Below the pieces are notes generated by a model. The model was not told the DNA's origin and did not search any database. It was given only the letters and a program-made list of their open reading frames with translations. Shown here in pieces: positions 1 through 7,037 of a stretch of DNA of 16,123 nt. The stretch is from DASYUM01 sp036001225 (GTDB lineage Bacteria; Methylomirabilota; Methylomirabilia; Rokubacteriales; DASRDR01). Within the stretch, counting starts at the first letter, position 1; each line of letters begins with the position of its first letter. Position numbers and translations under genes: made by a program. Where the stretch lies: assembly GCA_036001225.1 (NCBI GenBank), contig DASYUM010000040.1:1-16123 (forward strand). The letters run 5' to 3'.

Positions 1-70
1 CGCCGACGGCTCGATCGACGCCGGCGACGTCCTGGCCCTTCAGACGACCATCACGACCTTCAGTCCGTGA
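1..70 (+). CDS. C-terminal end of a secreted-module protein (5' end outside window)
   Basis: An open frame read from position 2 ends at the TGA at 68-70. Its last residues, DGSIDAGDVLAL...TFSP, align with the C-termini of the two minus-strand paralogues at 86-1393 (DGRIDPEDLLAL...TYSP) and 1536-2810 (DGRIDAADVLAL...TYGP). This makes it the tail of a third protein carrying the same C-terminal beta-rich module. It lies in the opposite orientation and converges on its neighbour, with only 15 bases between the two stop codons. Only 22 residues are visible, so the N-terminal part and its function are unknown. The homology is clear from the residue pattern, but the coding call rests on a short stretch. 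Confidence 0.7.
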   Translation, partial: ADGSIDAGDVLALQTTITTFSP

Positions 71-85
71 GGACCTCGGTCGCGC

Positions 86-1393
86 TCAAGGCGAGTAGGT
101 GAAGCTGGCGCTCGTCAGGGCCAGCAGGTCCTCTGGATCGATGCGCCCGTCCAGGAGGGCCCCCGGCGGGGTGAGGGCCAGGAACAGCGTGTAGGTCCCC
201 GCCGGCAACCCGGGGGGCAGGACGAACTGCCAGAAGGGCGCCAGCGTCGTCTCCGGGAGCGACCCCGGAAGCGACGCGCCCTGGAAGAAGGGCGCGAAGC
301 CCGCGGGCGAAGATGACAGACAGGTGGTGACGATCCGGGTGGCGTCGTCGGCGATGAACGCGACGGCGTCGCCGCCCGGGCATCCCAGGCGGAGGCCGGC
401 CTCCGGCGGGAGGAGGGCGCCGAAGTAGACGTCCACCTGCCCCGCCTCTCCCGAGTTGGCCACGGTCAGGTTGACCTGAAGGAGGTCACCGGCCCGCGCC
501 GCCGTCTTGCTCGTGTGCAGGGCGACCGTCGGGGCCAGGGCCGGGGGCGGCGGCGGGGGCGGTTGGTTCCCCGCCGCCTCTTCGACCGCGCCATTGAGCA
601 CGTCGGGAAACCACCCGCCGTTCTGAAGGCCTGCGAACGGAGGATCCGAGTAGGCCCAGTCCCAGCCGAGCAGGATGACCTTGCCGGCCCCATACGGGAT
701 GATCGCCACCGACGCGTTCGTCCCATCGTCGTAGATGCTGGCCGAGCCCGGCGGCAGCGAGGCGAGCGCGATGTGGCCGGTCTCATTGTTCCCGGGGAGC
801 GTCGCCGGGGCCGCCGCGAAGTGCGTCCCGGCGGCCGCGGAGGTCCGGGTCGTCCTCACCCCTGTCGCGTCGATCCCGGTCAACTGGAAGCCGAACAGCA
901 CGTTGAGGAGGGCGGGCACCTTGTCCCGCCCTTCGTAGCCGACGTGGATGACGAGGCCCCCGCCTTGCGCGACCCATGTTTGCCACACGCCGACGACGTC
1001 GGGCGTGATGTCGTGCGCCATGTCGCAGTAGCGCGAGTGCTCGGGGATGAGAAAGACGTCCGCGCTGGCCAGCGCGGTGCGGTACTCGTCGGCGGTGGCC
1101 AGGAGCGTCCCCGGTGCACTGTAACCATCAAAGGGTGGGTCGAAGCCGCAGTTGCCCACCGGGTCGTCCGGGCCGGCGATGGTCGTGACGGTATGCCCCA
1201 GCGCCACGAGCGCCGCCTTCACGTTGTCCGCTTCTTGTTCCTCGGGCGGGTGACCATTGTCCGCCCCGAGGTGCAGGTACCGACTGCTGTAGAAGAGGAG
1301 GATGTTTGCCGCTTCCGCCCGGCCCGGGGACGCGAACGCCGCCACGGTGAGGCAGAGGCCGAGCACGCCGAATACCAGTCGTCGTCGTCCCAT
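86..1393 (-). CDS. Secreted protein: glutamine-amidotransferase-like domain plus C-terminal beta-rich module (paralogue 1)
   Basis: The product is 435 aa. The ATG at 1393 is chosen because GGAGGT lies 7 bases upstream and a typical signal peptide follows (MGRRR, hydrophobic core, ...GRAEA). A longer frame to 1501 would begin upstream of the candidate promoter at 1475-1490. Residues about 25-277 look like an alpha/beta class I glutamine-amidotransferase or ThuA-like fold: an N-terminal strand (NILLFYSSRY), the ALGHTV segment, a VFLIPE strand, GGGLVIH and a closing GKVILLGWDW strand. The usual nucleophilic Cys at the strand turn is not seen, so enzymatic activity is doubtful. A proline run (about 278-284) joins this to a 150-residue C-terminal module with two conserved Cys (LGCPGG, VTTCLSS) and the ending DGRIDPEDLLAL. 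The reaction is unknown; it is probably exported or at the cell surface. A tandem paralogue lies at 1536-2810. Confidence 0.85.
   Translation of the reverse strand: MGRRRLVFGVLGLCLTVAAFASPGRAEAANILLFYSSRYLHLGADNGHPPEEQEADNVKAALVALGHTVTTIAGPDDPVGNCGFDPPFDGYSAPGTLLATADEYRTALASADVFLIPEHSRYCDMAHDITPDVVGVWQTWVAQGGGLVIHVGYEGRDKVPALLNVLFGFQLTGIDATGVRTTRTSAAAGTHFAAAPATLPGNNETGHIALASLPPGSASIYDDGTNASVAIIPYGAGKVILLGWDWAYSDPPFAGLQNGGWFPDVLNGAVEEAAGNQPPPPPPPALAPTVALHTSKTAARAGDLLQVNLTVANSGEAGQVDVYFGALLPPEAGLRLGCPGGDAVAFIADDATRIVTTCLSSSPAGFAPFFQGASLPGSLPETTLAPFWQFVLPPGLPAGTYTLFLALTPPGALLDGRIDPEDLLALTSASFTYSP
91..552. repeat. Direct repeat copy A (C-terminal module DNA)
   Basis: This stretch matches 1541-2002 at a constant offset of 1450 bases with no indel that I can see. 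Long identical runs occur, for example around 239-270 and 326-353. It encodes the C-terminal module of the first paralogue and ends at the proline linker. The two encoded modules differ at about 18 of 151 residues by hand count. The N-terminal domains are far less alike. Confidence 0.85.
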
Positions 1394-1474
1394 GTCCGCC
1401 ACCTCCGCGTCCCGCTGGGTCTTCATCACGAGTCGGTCGCCGGCCTCACACTCGCGCCCGTAGCCACAGAGACT

Positions 1475-1490
1475 GGCAATCCGAGTGCCC
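1475..1490 (-). promoter_or_regulatory. Candidate sigma-54 promoter for paralogue 1
   Basis: On the minus strand this reads GGGCAC-TCGGA-TTGC-C. The -24 GG and -12 GC are exactly ten bases apart, as sigma-54 (RpoN) promoters require (consensus TGGCAC-N5-TTGC). Transcription would start near 1464, about 70 bases before the ATG at 1393. Confidence 0.65.
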
Positions 1491-1524
1491 TCAATCCACA
1501 CGGCCCCGAGGGATAGGCCGCACT

Positions 1525-1541
1525 CCCTGGAGCGCTCAGGG
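1525..1541 (-). other. Small inverted repeat over the stop of paralogue 2
   Basis: CCCTG and CAGGG flank the self-complementary centre GAGCGCT and overlap the TGA at 1536-1538. No T-run follows on the minus strand, so a role as an intrinsic terminator is only possible. It also lies just upstream of the candidate sigma-54 site at 1475-1490. Confidence 0.3.
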
Positions 1542-2810
1542 CCCGTAGGTGAACGTCGCGCTGGTCAGCGCGAGCACGTCCGCTGCATCGATGCGTCCAT
1601 CCGCCAGTGCTCCCGGGGGGGTCAGCGCCAAGAAGAGGGTGTAGGTCCCCGCCGGCAAGCCGGCCGGCAGCACGACCTCCCAGAACGGCGCCAGCGTCGT
1701 CTCCGGGAGCGACCCCGGGAGCGAGGCGCCCTGCGTGTAGGGCGCGAACCCCGCCGGCGACGACGACAGACAGGTGGTGACGATCCGGGTGGCGTTGTCG
1801 GCCACGAACGCGACGGCGTCGCCGCCCGGGCAGCCCAAGCGGGGTCCGGCGTCTGGCGGGAGGAGGGCGCCGAAGAAGACGTCCACCTGCCCCGCCTCGC
1901 CCGAGTTGGCCACGGTCAGGTTGACCTGGAGGAGGTCACCGGGCTGCGCCGCCGTCTTCGACGTGTGCAGGGCGACCGTCGGGGCCAAGGCCGGGGGCGG
2001 TGGCCCCGAGCGGGTAGCCGCCTCGGTCACGGCGGCGGCGAGGACGCGCATCCAGCCGTTGTCCTGCCCGTCGCTGAAGGGCGGGTTGGACTTGGTCCAG
2101 TCCCACCCCAGGAAGACGATCCTCCCGTCGCCGAACGGGATGATGACCACCGACGCGTCGGTCGCGTTCGCATAGATCGCCACTGCGTTGCTGGGCAGGC
2201 TCGACAGCGGCAGCAGGCCCGTGCTCGGGTTGCCGGGCAGCGTCGCCGGCCCGGCGGCGAACGGGGTCGATGCGGCCGCCGACGTCTTGGTCATCGTGAC
2301 GTCGATGCCGTCCACCGCGCCGACCCGGAAGCCGAAGACGACCTCGAGCAGGTCGGCGACCTTGATCTTCGCCTCTTCCGAGCTGTGGATGATGAGGCCG
2401 CCGCCCGCCTGGACCCAGCTCCTCCAGACCTCGACGATGTCGGGGGTGATCTCGCCGGGCAGGTAGCACCAGCTCTCCTGCTCGGGGATCAGGAAGACGT
2501 CGGCCCCGGCCAGCGCCGCCTGGTACTCCGACGCCGTGGCCAGGACCGTGCCCGGCTGGTGATACCCGAAGCTGCAGGCGCCGGTCGAGTCGTACGGCCC
2601 GGCGATCGTCTGGACGGTGTGGCCGAGGGAGGCCAGCGCCGCCTGCACGTTCTCGGACTCCTGGGAGCCGACCGGATAGGCCGACCCCTGGTTCGCGTCC
2701 ACGTAACGGGTGCTGTTGAAGACGAGCACCGTCGCCGCTTCGGCGGCGGGCCAGGGGGCGGCCATCACGAGGCCGACGACAGCCAGCAGGAGCATCCTCA
2801 CGAGCGGCAT
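1536..2810 (-). CDS. Secreted protein: glutamine-amidotransferase-like domain plus C-terminal beta-rich module (paralogue 2)
   Basis: The product is 424 aa and starts at an ATG with AGGAGG 6 bases upstream. A signal peptide (MPLVRMLLLAVVGLVMA...AEA) is followed by an N-terminal alpha/beta domain (about 24-268) similar to paralogue 1: VLVFNSTRY, SLGHTV, VFLIPEQ, GGGLIIH and GRIVFLGWDWT. The two N-terminal domains are only about half identical by eye. After a short proline linker, the C-terminal module (about 275-424) is close to 88% identical to that of paralogue 1. The fold assignment is by pattern only. No catalytic Cys is evident at the expected turn (LIIHSSEEA), so a binding or structural role is as likely as catalysis. 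It has its own candidate sigma-54 promoter 36 bases or so upstream of the start. Confidence 0.85.
   Translation of the reverse strand: MPLVRMLLLAVVGLVMAAPWPAAEAATVLVFNSTRYVDANQGSAYPVGSQESENVQAALASLGHTVQTIAGPYDSTGACSFGYHQPGTVLATASEYQAALAGADVFLIPEQESWCYLPGEITPDIVEVWRSWVQAGGGLIIHSSEEAKIKVADLLEVVFGFRVGAVDGIDVTMTKTSAAASTPFAAGPATLPGNPSTGLLPLSSLPSNAVAIYANATDASVVIIPFGDGRIVFLGWDWTKSNPPFSDGQDNGWMRVLAAAVTEAATRSGPPPPALAPTVALHTSKTAAQPGDLLQVNLTVANSGEAGQVDVFFGALLPPDAGPRLGCPGGDAVAFVADNATRIVTTCLSSSPAGFAPYTQGASLPGSLPETTLAPFWEVVLPAGLPAGTYTLFLALTPPGALADGRIDAADVLALTSATFTYGP
1541..2002. repeat. Direct repeat copy B (C-terminal module DNA)
   Basis: This is the partner of 91-552 in the same orientation, offset by 1450 bases. 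It covers the C-terminal module and linker boundary of the second paralogue. The sharp drop in similarity beyond about 2002 marks the domain border. Confidence 0.85.
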
Positions 2811-2856
2811 TCCGGGCCTCCTGGTCTAGGGCTTGGAGTCCACCACAGAGCGCCGC

Positions 2857-2872
2857 AGCAAGAACCCTGCCC
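2857..2872 (-). promoter_or_regulatory. Candidate sigma-54 promoter for paralogue 2
   Basis: The minus strand reads GGGCAG-GGTTC-TTGC-T, with the GG and GC pairs ten bases apart. The predicted start near 2846 leaves a leader of about 36 bases before the ATG at 2810, which carries a strong Shine-Dalgarno. The site also separates this gene from the glycosyltransferase gene upstream. Confidence 0.65.
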
Positions 2873-2910
2873 GCCTCGAAGATCTCAGTGGATCGAAGAG
2901 TTACGCGGCG

Positions 2911-2949
2911 CACCGCTCCCAGCGAGTGAAAAACTTTCCGGGAGCGGTG
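2911..2949. other. Perfect 10-bp inverted repeat, 19-base loop
   Basis: CACCGCTCCC (2911-2920) and GGGAGCGGTG (2940-2949) are exact complements. The loop contains a nested GAAA/TTTC pair. It lies 13 bases past the stop of the glycosyltransferase gene and about 40 bases upstream of the -24 element at 2870-2871. It could be an RNA hairpin ending the upstream transcript, although no T-run follows, or an activator-binding site. Confidence 0.6.
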
Positions 2950-2962
2950 AAGCAGTCGGTGG

Positions 2963-3970
2963 TCAGCGGGAGGCCAGGTCGCGAAGAATTCCCCGCAGCC
3001 GGGCCCGGAACGGATAGGGGCGGAGCCACGGCCGCAGGCCGGCCGACCCCAGCCTCCGCCGGCCCTGGATTGCCCGGCGGTCGGCCAGCGCCTGCGGCAG
3101 GAGCGGCGGAAGGTCGAGGAAGCCCCGGAGGGCCGTCGGGTGGGTCAGCGCGTAATCGGTGACCCGGAGCAGATCCATGACGAGGATCGCGGGCAGGTCG
3201 CGGATGACGTCCCGGAAGCGGTCGTTCCGCGCCATCATGAGATAGCGGTTCTTCAGCGAGTGCCGCAGCACGGCCGGGTTCCGGGTCCGCCGCTTTCCCT
3301 GGTGCCCACGGTGATGGACGGCGACGGCGGCCGGGACGTACATCGCGCGCCAGCCCCGCAAGCGGGCCCGCCAGTCCAGATCGACGTCTTCCAGGTACAT
3401 GAAGAAGGCGGGATCGAAGTACGCGTCCCCGATCCGCACGTCTTCCAGCATGGCCCGTCGGTAGAGCGCGGCCGCCGCGCACACCCCGAAGACTTCCTCG
3501 GTCGCCTCGTACTGTCCGCGATCGACCTCGTCGCTGCCGCGGTTGAGCGGGTAGCGGTTGCGATAGAGCACGTGGCCGGTCGAGTCGAGCACCACCGGAC
3601 CGCCGGTCGCGTTCGGTCGCACCAGCTTGCCGGTCAGGCTGCCGACCCCCGGGTCGGACTCGGCCACCGCCAAGAGCCGCTCGCCGTAATCGGGGGCCAG
3701 GTAGGCATCGGGGTTGACGAGGAGGAAATACGGCGCCGTGGCGCGGCGGATCAGCTCGTTCGCCCCGGCGGCGAAGCCCAGGTTGCGTGCGCTCGGCTGG
3801 ACGCGGGCGCCCCGGCTCCGGGCGAGCGCGGCGGAGTCGTCGGCCGAGGCGTTGTCCCACACCAGGATCTCGGCCAGCGGGACCGACTGCGCCCGCAGGG
3901 CATCCAGACAGCGCTCGATGTGGTCCCGGCTGTTGTAGGTGACGACTCCGGCGGCGATCGGCGCGGTCAC
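2963..3970 (-). CDS. Family 2 glycosyltransferase (rhamnosyltransferase/WbbL-like)
   Basis: The product is 335 aa from the GTG at 3970, where the domain begins directly (APIAAGVVTYNSR). A longer GTG start at 4060 lacks a visible ribosome site and adds a low-complexity leader. GT-A fold landmarks are the VVTYNS strand, DNAS (39-42), NLGFAAGAN (63-71), the metal-binding NPDAY (86-90), and YLEDVDLDWR (192-201) with the acidic residues typical of the acceptor site, followed by VHHRG. The enzyme should move a nucleotide-sugar residue onto a growing lipid-linked glycan at the cytoplasmic membrane face. The C-terminal 100 residues are basic and probably membrane-associated. It is divergent from the flippase, which suggests one polysaccharide locus. 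The sugar is not deducible. Confidence 0.9.
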   Translation of the reverse strand: MTAPIAAGVVTYNSRDHIERCLDALRAQSVPLAEILVWDNASADDSAALARSRGARVQPSARNLGFAAGANELIRRATAPYFLLVNPDAYLAPDYGERLLAVAESDPGVGSLTGKLVRPNATGGPVVLDSTGHVLYRNRYPLNRGSDEVDRGQYEATEEVFGVCAAAALYRRAMLEDVRIGDAYFDPAFFMYLEDVDLDWRARLRGWRAMYVPAAVAVHHRGHQGKRRTRNPAVLRHSLKNRYLMMARNDRFRDVIRDLPAILVMDLLRVTDYALTHPTALRGFLDLPPLLPQALADRRAIQGRRRLGSAGLRPWLRPYPFRARLRGILRDLASR

Positions 3971-4132
3971 CGGAGCCCCGCCCTCTCGGCCGGCGACAGG
4001 CGACCCCGCGTCCGCCGGCCGTCGTGAAGCCCCGGCACCGCGAGGCAGTAAGAAGTGCACGGCCGCTGCCGGCCGGTGGGGGGGGTGCCCGTCATCTCCG
4101 CCCCAACCCTACGTTTTTCCGGCGGTTTCGCC

Positions 4133-4148
4133 AGGCATTTTTCTTGCT
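4133..4148 (+). promoter_or_regulatory. Candidate sigma-54 promoter for the flippase
   Basis: The plus strand reads AGGCAT-TTTTC-TTGC-T, with GG (4134-4135) and GC (4146-4147) ten bases apart. It sits in the AT-richest part of the divergent spacer 3971-4248. The predicted start near 4159 gives a leader of about 90 bases. A GGCG-GTTT-CGCC hairpin directly upstream makes the stretch also look terminator-like, but no plus-strand gene lies upstream. Confidence 0.6.
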
Positions 4149-4248
4149 CGATCTCCACCCTGAAGTCATGGGGGATTCGCCGCGCTCTGTGCTCGCTAGC
4201 ATACCCAACCGCGGCCGGGACGGGGACCGGCCGCCTCGCTGATCATCG

Positions 4249-5733
4249 ATGCCGCCCCTCTTCAGCATCCTGCGGAACGCGTCCTTCCTGATGGGCGGCC
4301 ACGTCATCGGGACCGCGATCGGGCTGGCCCTGCTGGTGCTGCTTTCGCGGTCGCTCGGCGACGCCGAGTTCGGCCGTCTCCACCTGGCGCTGTCGCTCGC
4401 GATGATCTTCGCGGCCGCCGGCGAGCTAGGGCTGCCGCAGATCCTGGCCCGCCAGGTGGCCCAGGACCGGGCCCGCGCCCGCCCGTATCTCCGGCGGGCG
4501 GTCGTCCTCGTCATCGCGGGCGGCGCCGTGCTGTACCTCGGGCTGCTGACCGTGGTGGAGTTGTTCGGCTACGGCGACGCGGTCGTCCGGCTCGCCGCCA
4601 TCCTCGGCGTCCTGGTGACGGCGGAAGCGCTCGCCCAGGTCGTGAGCGCGCTGTTCCAGGCCCACGAGCAGATGCGGGTGCCGGCGATCGCGCGCGTCAG
4701 CGCCAATGCCTTCACCCTGCTGCTCGTGGCTCCCCTGCTCTGGCGCGGTCATCGCGCGCCGGCAGTGGCGACGGTGATGGTGGCGGCGGCGCTCCTCCGC
4801 GTCCTCATCCAGGTCGGGGCGCTCCGCCGGCTGTCCGGCTTTCAGGCCCCGGCCACCGCCGGGCCCAGTTGGGGCGGTCTGATCCGGACCGGGCTGCCGT
4901 TCCTGCTCGCCCAGGGCTTGGGCACACTGGCCTTCCGCATGGACGTCCTGATGTTGGGACGGCTCGCGCCCGCCGCCACCGTCGGCTGGTACGCGGCGAC
5001 CAGCCGCCTCGTCGAGTCCCTGATCTTCCTCCCCCACCTGCTGACCATGGCGACCTTCCCGGTGGCGGCCCGGCTGTGGGTCGGTGCGCCGGCCCAGTTC
5101 GGCGGCACGGTGCGGAAGACCCTTCATCTGCTGCTGGCGATCGCGATCCCGATCACCGTCACGCTGGCGATCCTCGCCGACAAGATCATCGGGCTGCTGT
5201 TCAGCCTCGACACCTACGGACCCTCGGTCCCGATCCTGCGGATCCAGGCCGTCTCCCTGACCCTCATGTTCGTCACCTTCTACCTCGTCGGGCTCCTCAT
5301 GGCCATCGGACGGGAACGGACGTGGCTGGCGATCGCGGCCAGCACCTGCCTGTTGACGCCCATCCTGAACGCGATCTTGATCCCGGCGACGCAGCGCCAC
5401 CTCGGCAACGGCGGGATCGGCGCCGGACTGGCCACGCTGGGCGGCGAGATCTTCATTCTGACCATGGCCGGCCGGTACATCCCCCGGGGTACGTTCGGCC
5501 GGGAGTCGTGGGGCGTCATCGCCCGGATCGCCGCCGCCAGCGGCGTGCTGGGCCTGATCCTGGTCGCCGGCCGGGACTGGTGGTCGGGGATCCCGGCGGC
5601 GGCAGTGGGGGCGGCCGTCTACGCGCTGCTGGTTCTGCGTCTCGGCATCGTGCCCACCGAGGTGAGCGACCGGGTGCGCGAGCTGCTCCGGAGCCGATCG
5701 AACCGGCACGCCTCGATGGAGGTCAGACCGTGA
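4249..5733 (+). CDS. Wzx-type polysaccharide/oligosaccharide flippase
   Basis: The product is 494 aa, the usual length for the family, with about 12-14 hydrophobic segments across its length. The N-terminus (ILRNASFLMGGHVIGTAIG, then LLSRSLGDAEFGRLHLALS) is the characteristic opening of the MOP superfamily polysaccharide-transport proteins. The polar middle segments and the closing helix pair also fit. It should flip lipid-linked oligosaccharide units across the inner membrane for surface or exopolysaccharide assembly. The ATG at 4249 lacks an obvious Shine-Dalgarno. An in-frame ATG at residue 15 would cut into the first helix, so the first ATG is preferred. The methyltransferase gene follows after 122 bases on the same strand. 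Substrate specificity is not readable from sequence. Confidence 0.92.
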   Translation: MPPLFSILRNASFLMGGHVIGTAIGLALLVLLSRSLGDAEFGRLHLALSLAMIFAAAGELGLPQILARQVAQDRARARPYLRRAVVLVIAGGAVLYLGLLTVVELFGYGDAVVRLAAILGVLVTAEALAQVVSALFQAHEQMRVPAIARVSANAFTLLLVAPLLWRGHRAPAVATVMVAAALLRVLIQVGALRRLSGFQAPATAGPSWGGLIRTGLPFLLAQGLGTLAFRMDVLMLGRLAPAATVGWYAATSRLVESLIFLPHLLTMATFPVAARLWVGAPAQFGGTVRKTLHLLLAIAIPITVTLAILADKIIGLLFSLDTYGPSVPILRIQAVSLTLMFVTFYLVGLLMAIGRERTWLAIAASTCLLTPILNAILIPATQRHLGNGGIGAGLATLGGEIFILTMAGRYIPRGTFGRESWGVIARIAAASGVLGLILVAGRDWWSGIPAAAVGAAVYALLVLRLGIVPTEVSDRVRELLRSRSNRHASMEVRP

Positions 5734-5855
5734 CGCTCGCCGAGCGGGCGGGAAGCTCGCCGCGCCGACGGCCGCGGGGCGTGAGCTGCGGACGCAGCGA
5801 CCCCCGCCCCTGCCGGCGGCCGTGGCCGTTGCCCGCGGGGAGACGCTGAGCCGAC

Positions 5856-6680
5856 ATGGATCCCGTCGGCGCGCTCATCCGGGTCAGCCGCGGGCTCTCC
5901 CCGCCCCTGGCGGCCCGCATCGATTGGATGCGGGAGCGCCGCCACGGCAGCATCGCGCTGCGGATCCTGGAGACGCTGGTCCGGAAGGGCGACCACGTCG
6001 TGGACATCGGGGCGAGCTGGGGCTTCTATACCTGGCAGCTCATCCGACTGGTGGGCTCCCACGGGCGCGTCACGGCGATCGAGCCGAACCCCGAGACGCT
6101 GCCGTCGCTGAGCGAAATCCGGGGCCGGCGGCCGAACGTGGTGATCCACCCCGTCGCCCTGTCCGACCAGACCGGCGAGGCCGAGCTCCACATCCCGCTG
6201 CTCGACGACCACGAGTTCAGCGAGCTGGGGAGCATGGCCGTGCCGCGCGAGCGGGCGGGCGTGCCCCACCGGTCGGTCCGGGTCCGCCGGGAGCGGCTGG
6301 ATGCCCTCCTCGGCGTGGCCGACGTGGCCTTCATCAAGTGTGACGTGGAAGGCCACGAGCTGGCCGTCCTGCGGGGGGCGGACGCCATCCTCCGCCGCTG
6401 CCAGCCGGCCCTGCTCATCGAAATCGAGCAGCGCCATCAAGCCCAGGGCCACATCCGGGACACCTTCGCCCACCTGGCCAGTCGCGGATACCTCGGCTAT
6501 TCGGTGCACGAAGAGGGCCTGCGGCCGCTCGACGAGTTCGACCTCGAGCAGGATCAGCTCGCCTTCCTGGGACCGCAGTTCATGCCCTACGCGATGCCGA
6601 CCGGGTACGTCCACGACTTCCTGTTCGTGGGCGAGAGCGGCGACCTGGCGCCCTTGCTGGCGCCGCCGCGCTCTTCGTAA
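5856..6680 (+). CDS. FkbM-family SAM-dependent methyltransferase
   Basis: The product is 274 aa. An in-frame TGA three codons upstream fixes the ATG at 5856 as the earliest start; the GGGGAG at 5837-5842 is rather far away. The AdoMet-binding motif I is VVDIGASWGFYT (48-59), followed by the acidic AIEPNP (74-79) and FIKCDVEGHELAVLRGA (159-175), the FkbM hallmark. A later strand, LLIEIE (186-191), precedes the C-terminal cap. Such enzymes O-methylate sugars in surface polysaccharides, glycolipids or secondary metabolites. Next to a flippase and a GT2, glycan methylation is the best guess. The 122-base gap after the flippase holds no gene or convincing promoter, so co-transcription is likely. 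Confidence 0.9.
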   Translation: MDPVGALIRVSRGLSPPLAARIDWMRERRHGSIALRILETLVRKGDHVVDIGASWGFYTWQLIRLVGSHGRVTAIEPNPETLPSLSEIRGRRPNVVIHPVALSDQTGEAELHIPLLDDHEFSELGSMAVPRERAGVPHRSVRVRRERLDALLGVADVAFIKCDVEGHELAVLRGADAILRRCQPALLIEIEQRHQAQGHIRDTFAHLASRGYLGYSVHEEGLRPLDEFDLEQDQLAFLGPQFMPYAMPTGYVHDFLFVGESGDLAPLLAPPRSS

Positions 6681-6808
6681 ACCTCACTAGGTATTCTCCC
6701 CGCAGTCCGGTCTTGAACGTCGCTACGTATTTCCCCGCCCTCGCGCGCGAGCCTGCTTCGAGAAAACCCTGAGCCCGGCCCGGCACTCGCCGGGTAGGGA
6801 ACACCACA

Positions 6809-6832
6809 GGTTCGGGTCAACCAGCCCGAACC
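6809..6832. promoter_or_regulatory. Inverted repeat upstream of the GH5 promoter
   Basis: GGTTCGGG and CCCGAACC form a perfect 8-bp inverted repeat around TCAACCAG. Its centre is about 110 bases upstream of the -24 element, a common distance for enhancer sites bound by sigma-54 activators. It could equally be a transcript-ending hairpin for the methyltransferase gene, but no T-run follows. Confidence 0.4.
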
Positions 6833-6928
6833 ACGCCTCGACGCTCGAGCCCGTGCGCACGCGCACCCTGCGCGCCACCTCGCGATTCCACAGGGATTCG
6901 GCGCCACTCGGCTCTCGAGCGCCGCCTT

Positions 6929-6944
6929 TGGCACATTTTCTGCC
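6929..6944 (+). promoter_or_regulatory. Candidate sigma-54 promoter for the GH5 hydrolase
   Basis: TGGCAC-ATTTT-CTGC-C has a perfect -24 hexamer and the invariant -12 GC, with correct ten-base spacing between GG (6930-6931) and GC (6942-6943). The predicted start near 6955 leaves about 83 bases of leader before the ATG at 7038. This is the clearest of the six sites in the window. Confidence 0.75.
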
Positions 6945-7037
6945 CTCCTCCCACTCCGCACGCCGACGGCGCGTCGCGCGTGATGGAACCGAATGTCGAG
7001 GGAGGGCCGCTGTCGCGGGCCCACGTGGGAGGGATTC

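Larger units (their letters stand above)
6681..7037 (+). other. Intergenic region before the GH5 gene
   Basis: This 357-base stretch has no convincing gene. It holds a degenerate direct repeat, GTATTCTCCCCGC (6691-6703) and GTATTTCCCCGC (6727-6738). It also holds a hairpin, CCCGGC-ACTC-GCCGGG (6779-6794), and an 8-bp perfect inverted repeat, GGTTCGGG/CCCGAACC (6809-6832). The candidate sigma-54 promoter lies at 6929-6944. Long minus-strand frames cross it, but they run through the GH5 gene and look like composition shadows. Confidence 0.6.

Noticed and set aside
2..70. DGxIDxxDxLAL ending read as a dockerin or EF-hand calcium loop
   Set aside because: The pattern lacks the full D-x-(N/D)-x-D-G loop and the second dockerin repeat; only a partial resemblance remains in all three copies.
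1485..3017. Plus-strand open frame of 510 codons across paralogue 2
   Set aside because: Its Arg/Gly/Gln-rich product has no fold pattern, and the minus strand carries a signal peptide, a ribosome site and a paralogous protein.
4119..4145. Hairpin GGCG-GTTT-CGCC followed by CATTTTTCTT, looking like a plus-strand intrinsic terminator
   Set aside because: No plus-strand gene lies upstream of it; the spacer is divergent. The T-rich part coincides with a correctly spaced sigma-54 site, which explains it better. The stem is also short.
4061..4248. A small gene in the divergent spacer
   Set aside because: Frames here lack ribosome sites and recognisable products, and they overlap the promoter region of the flippase.
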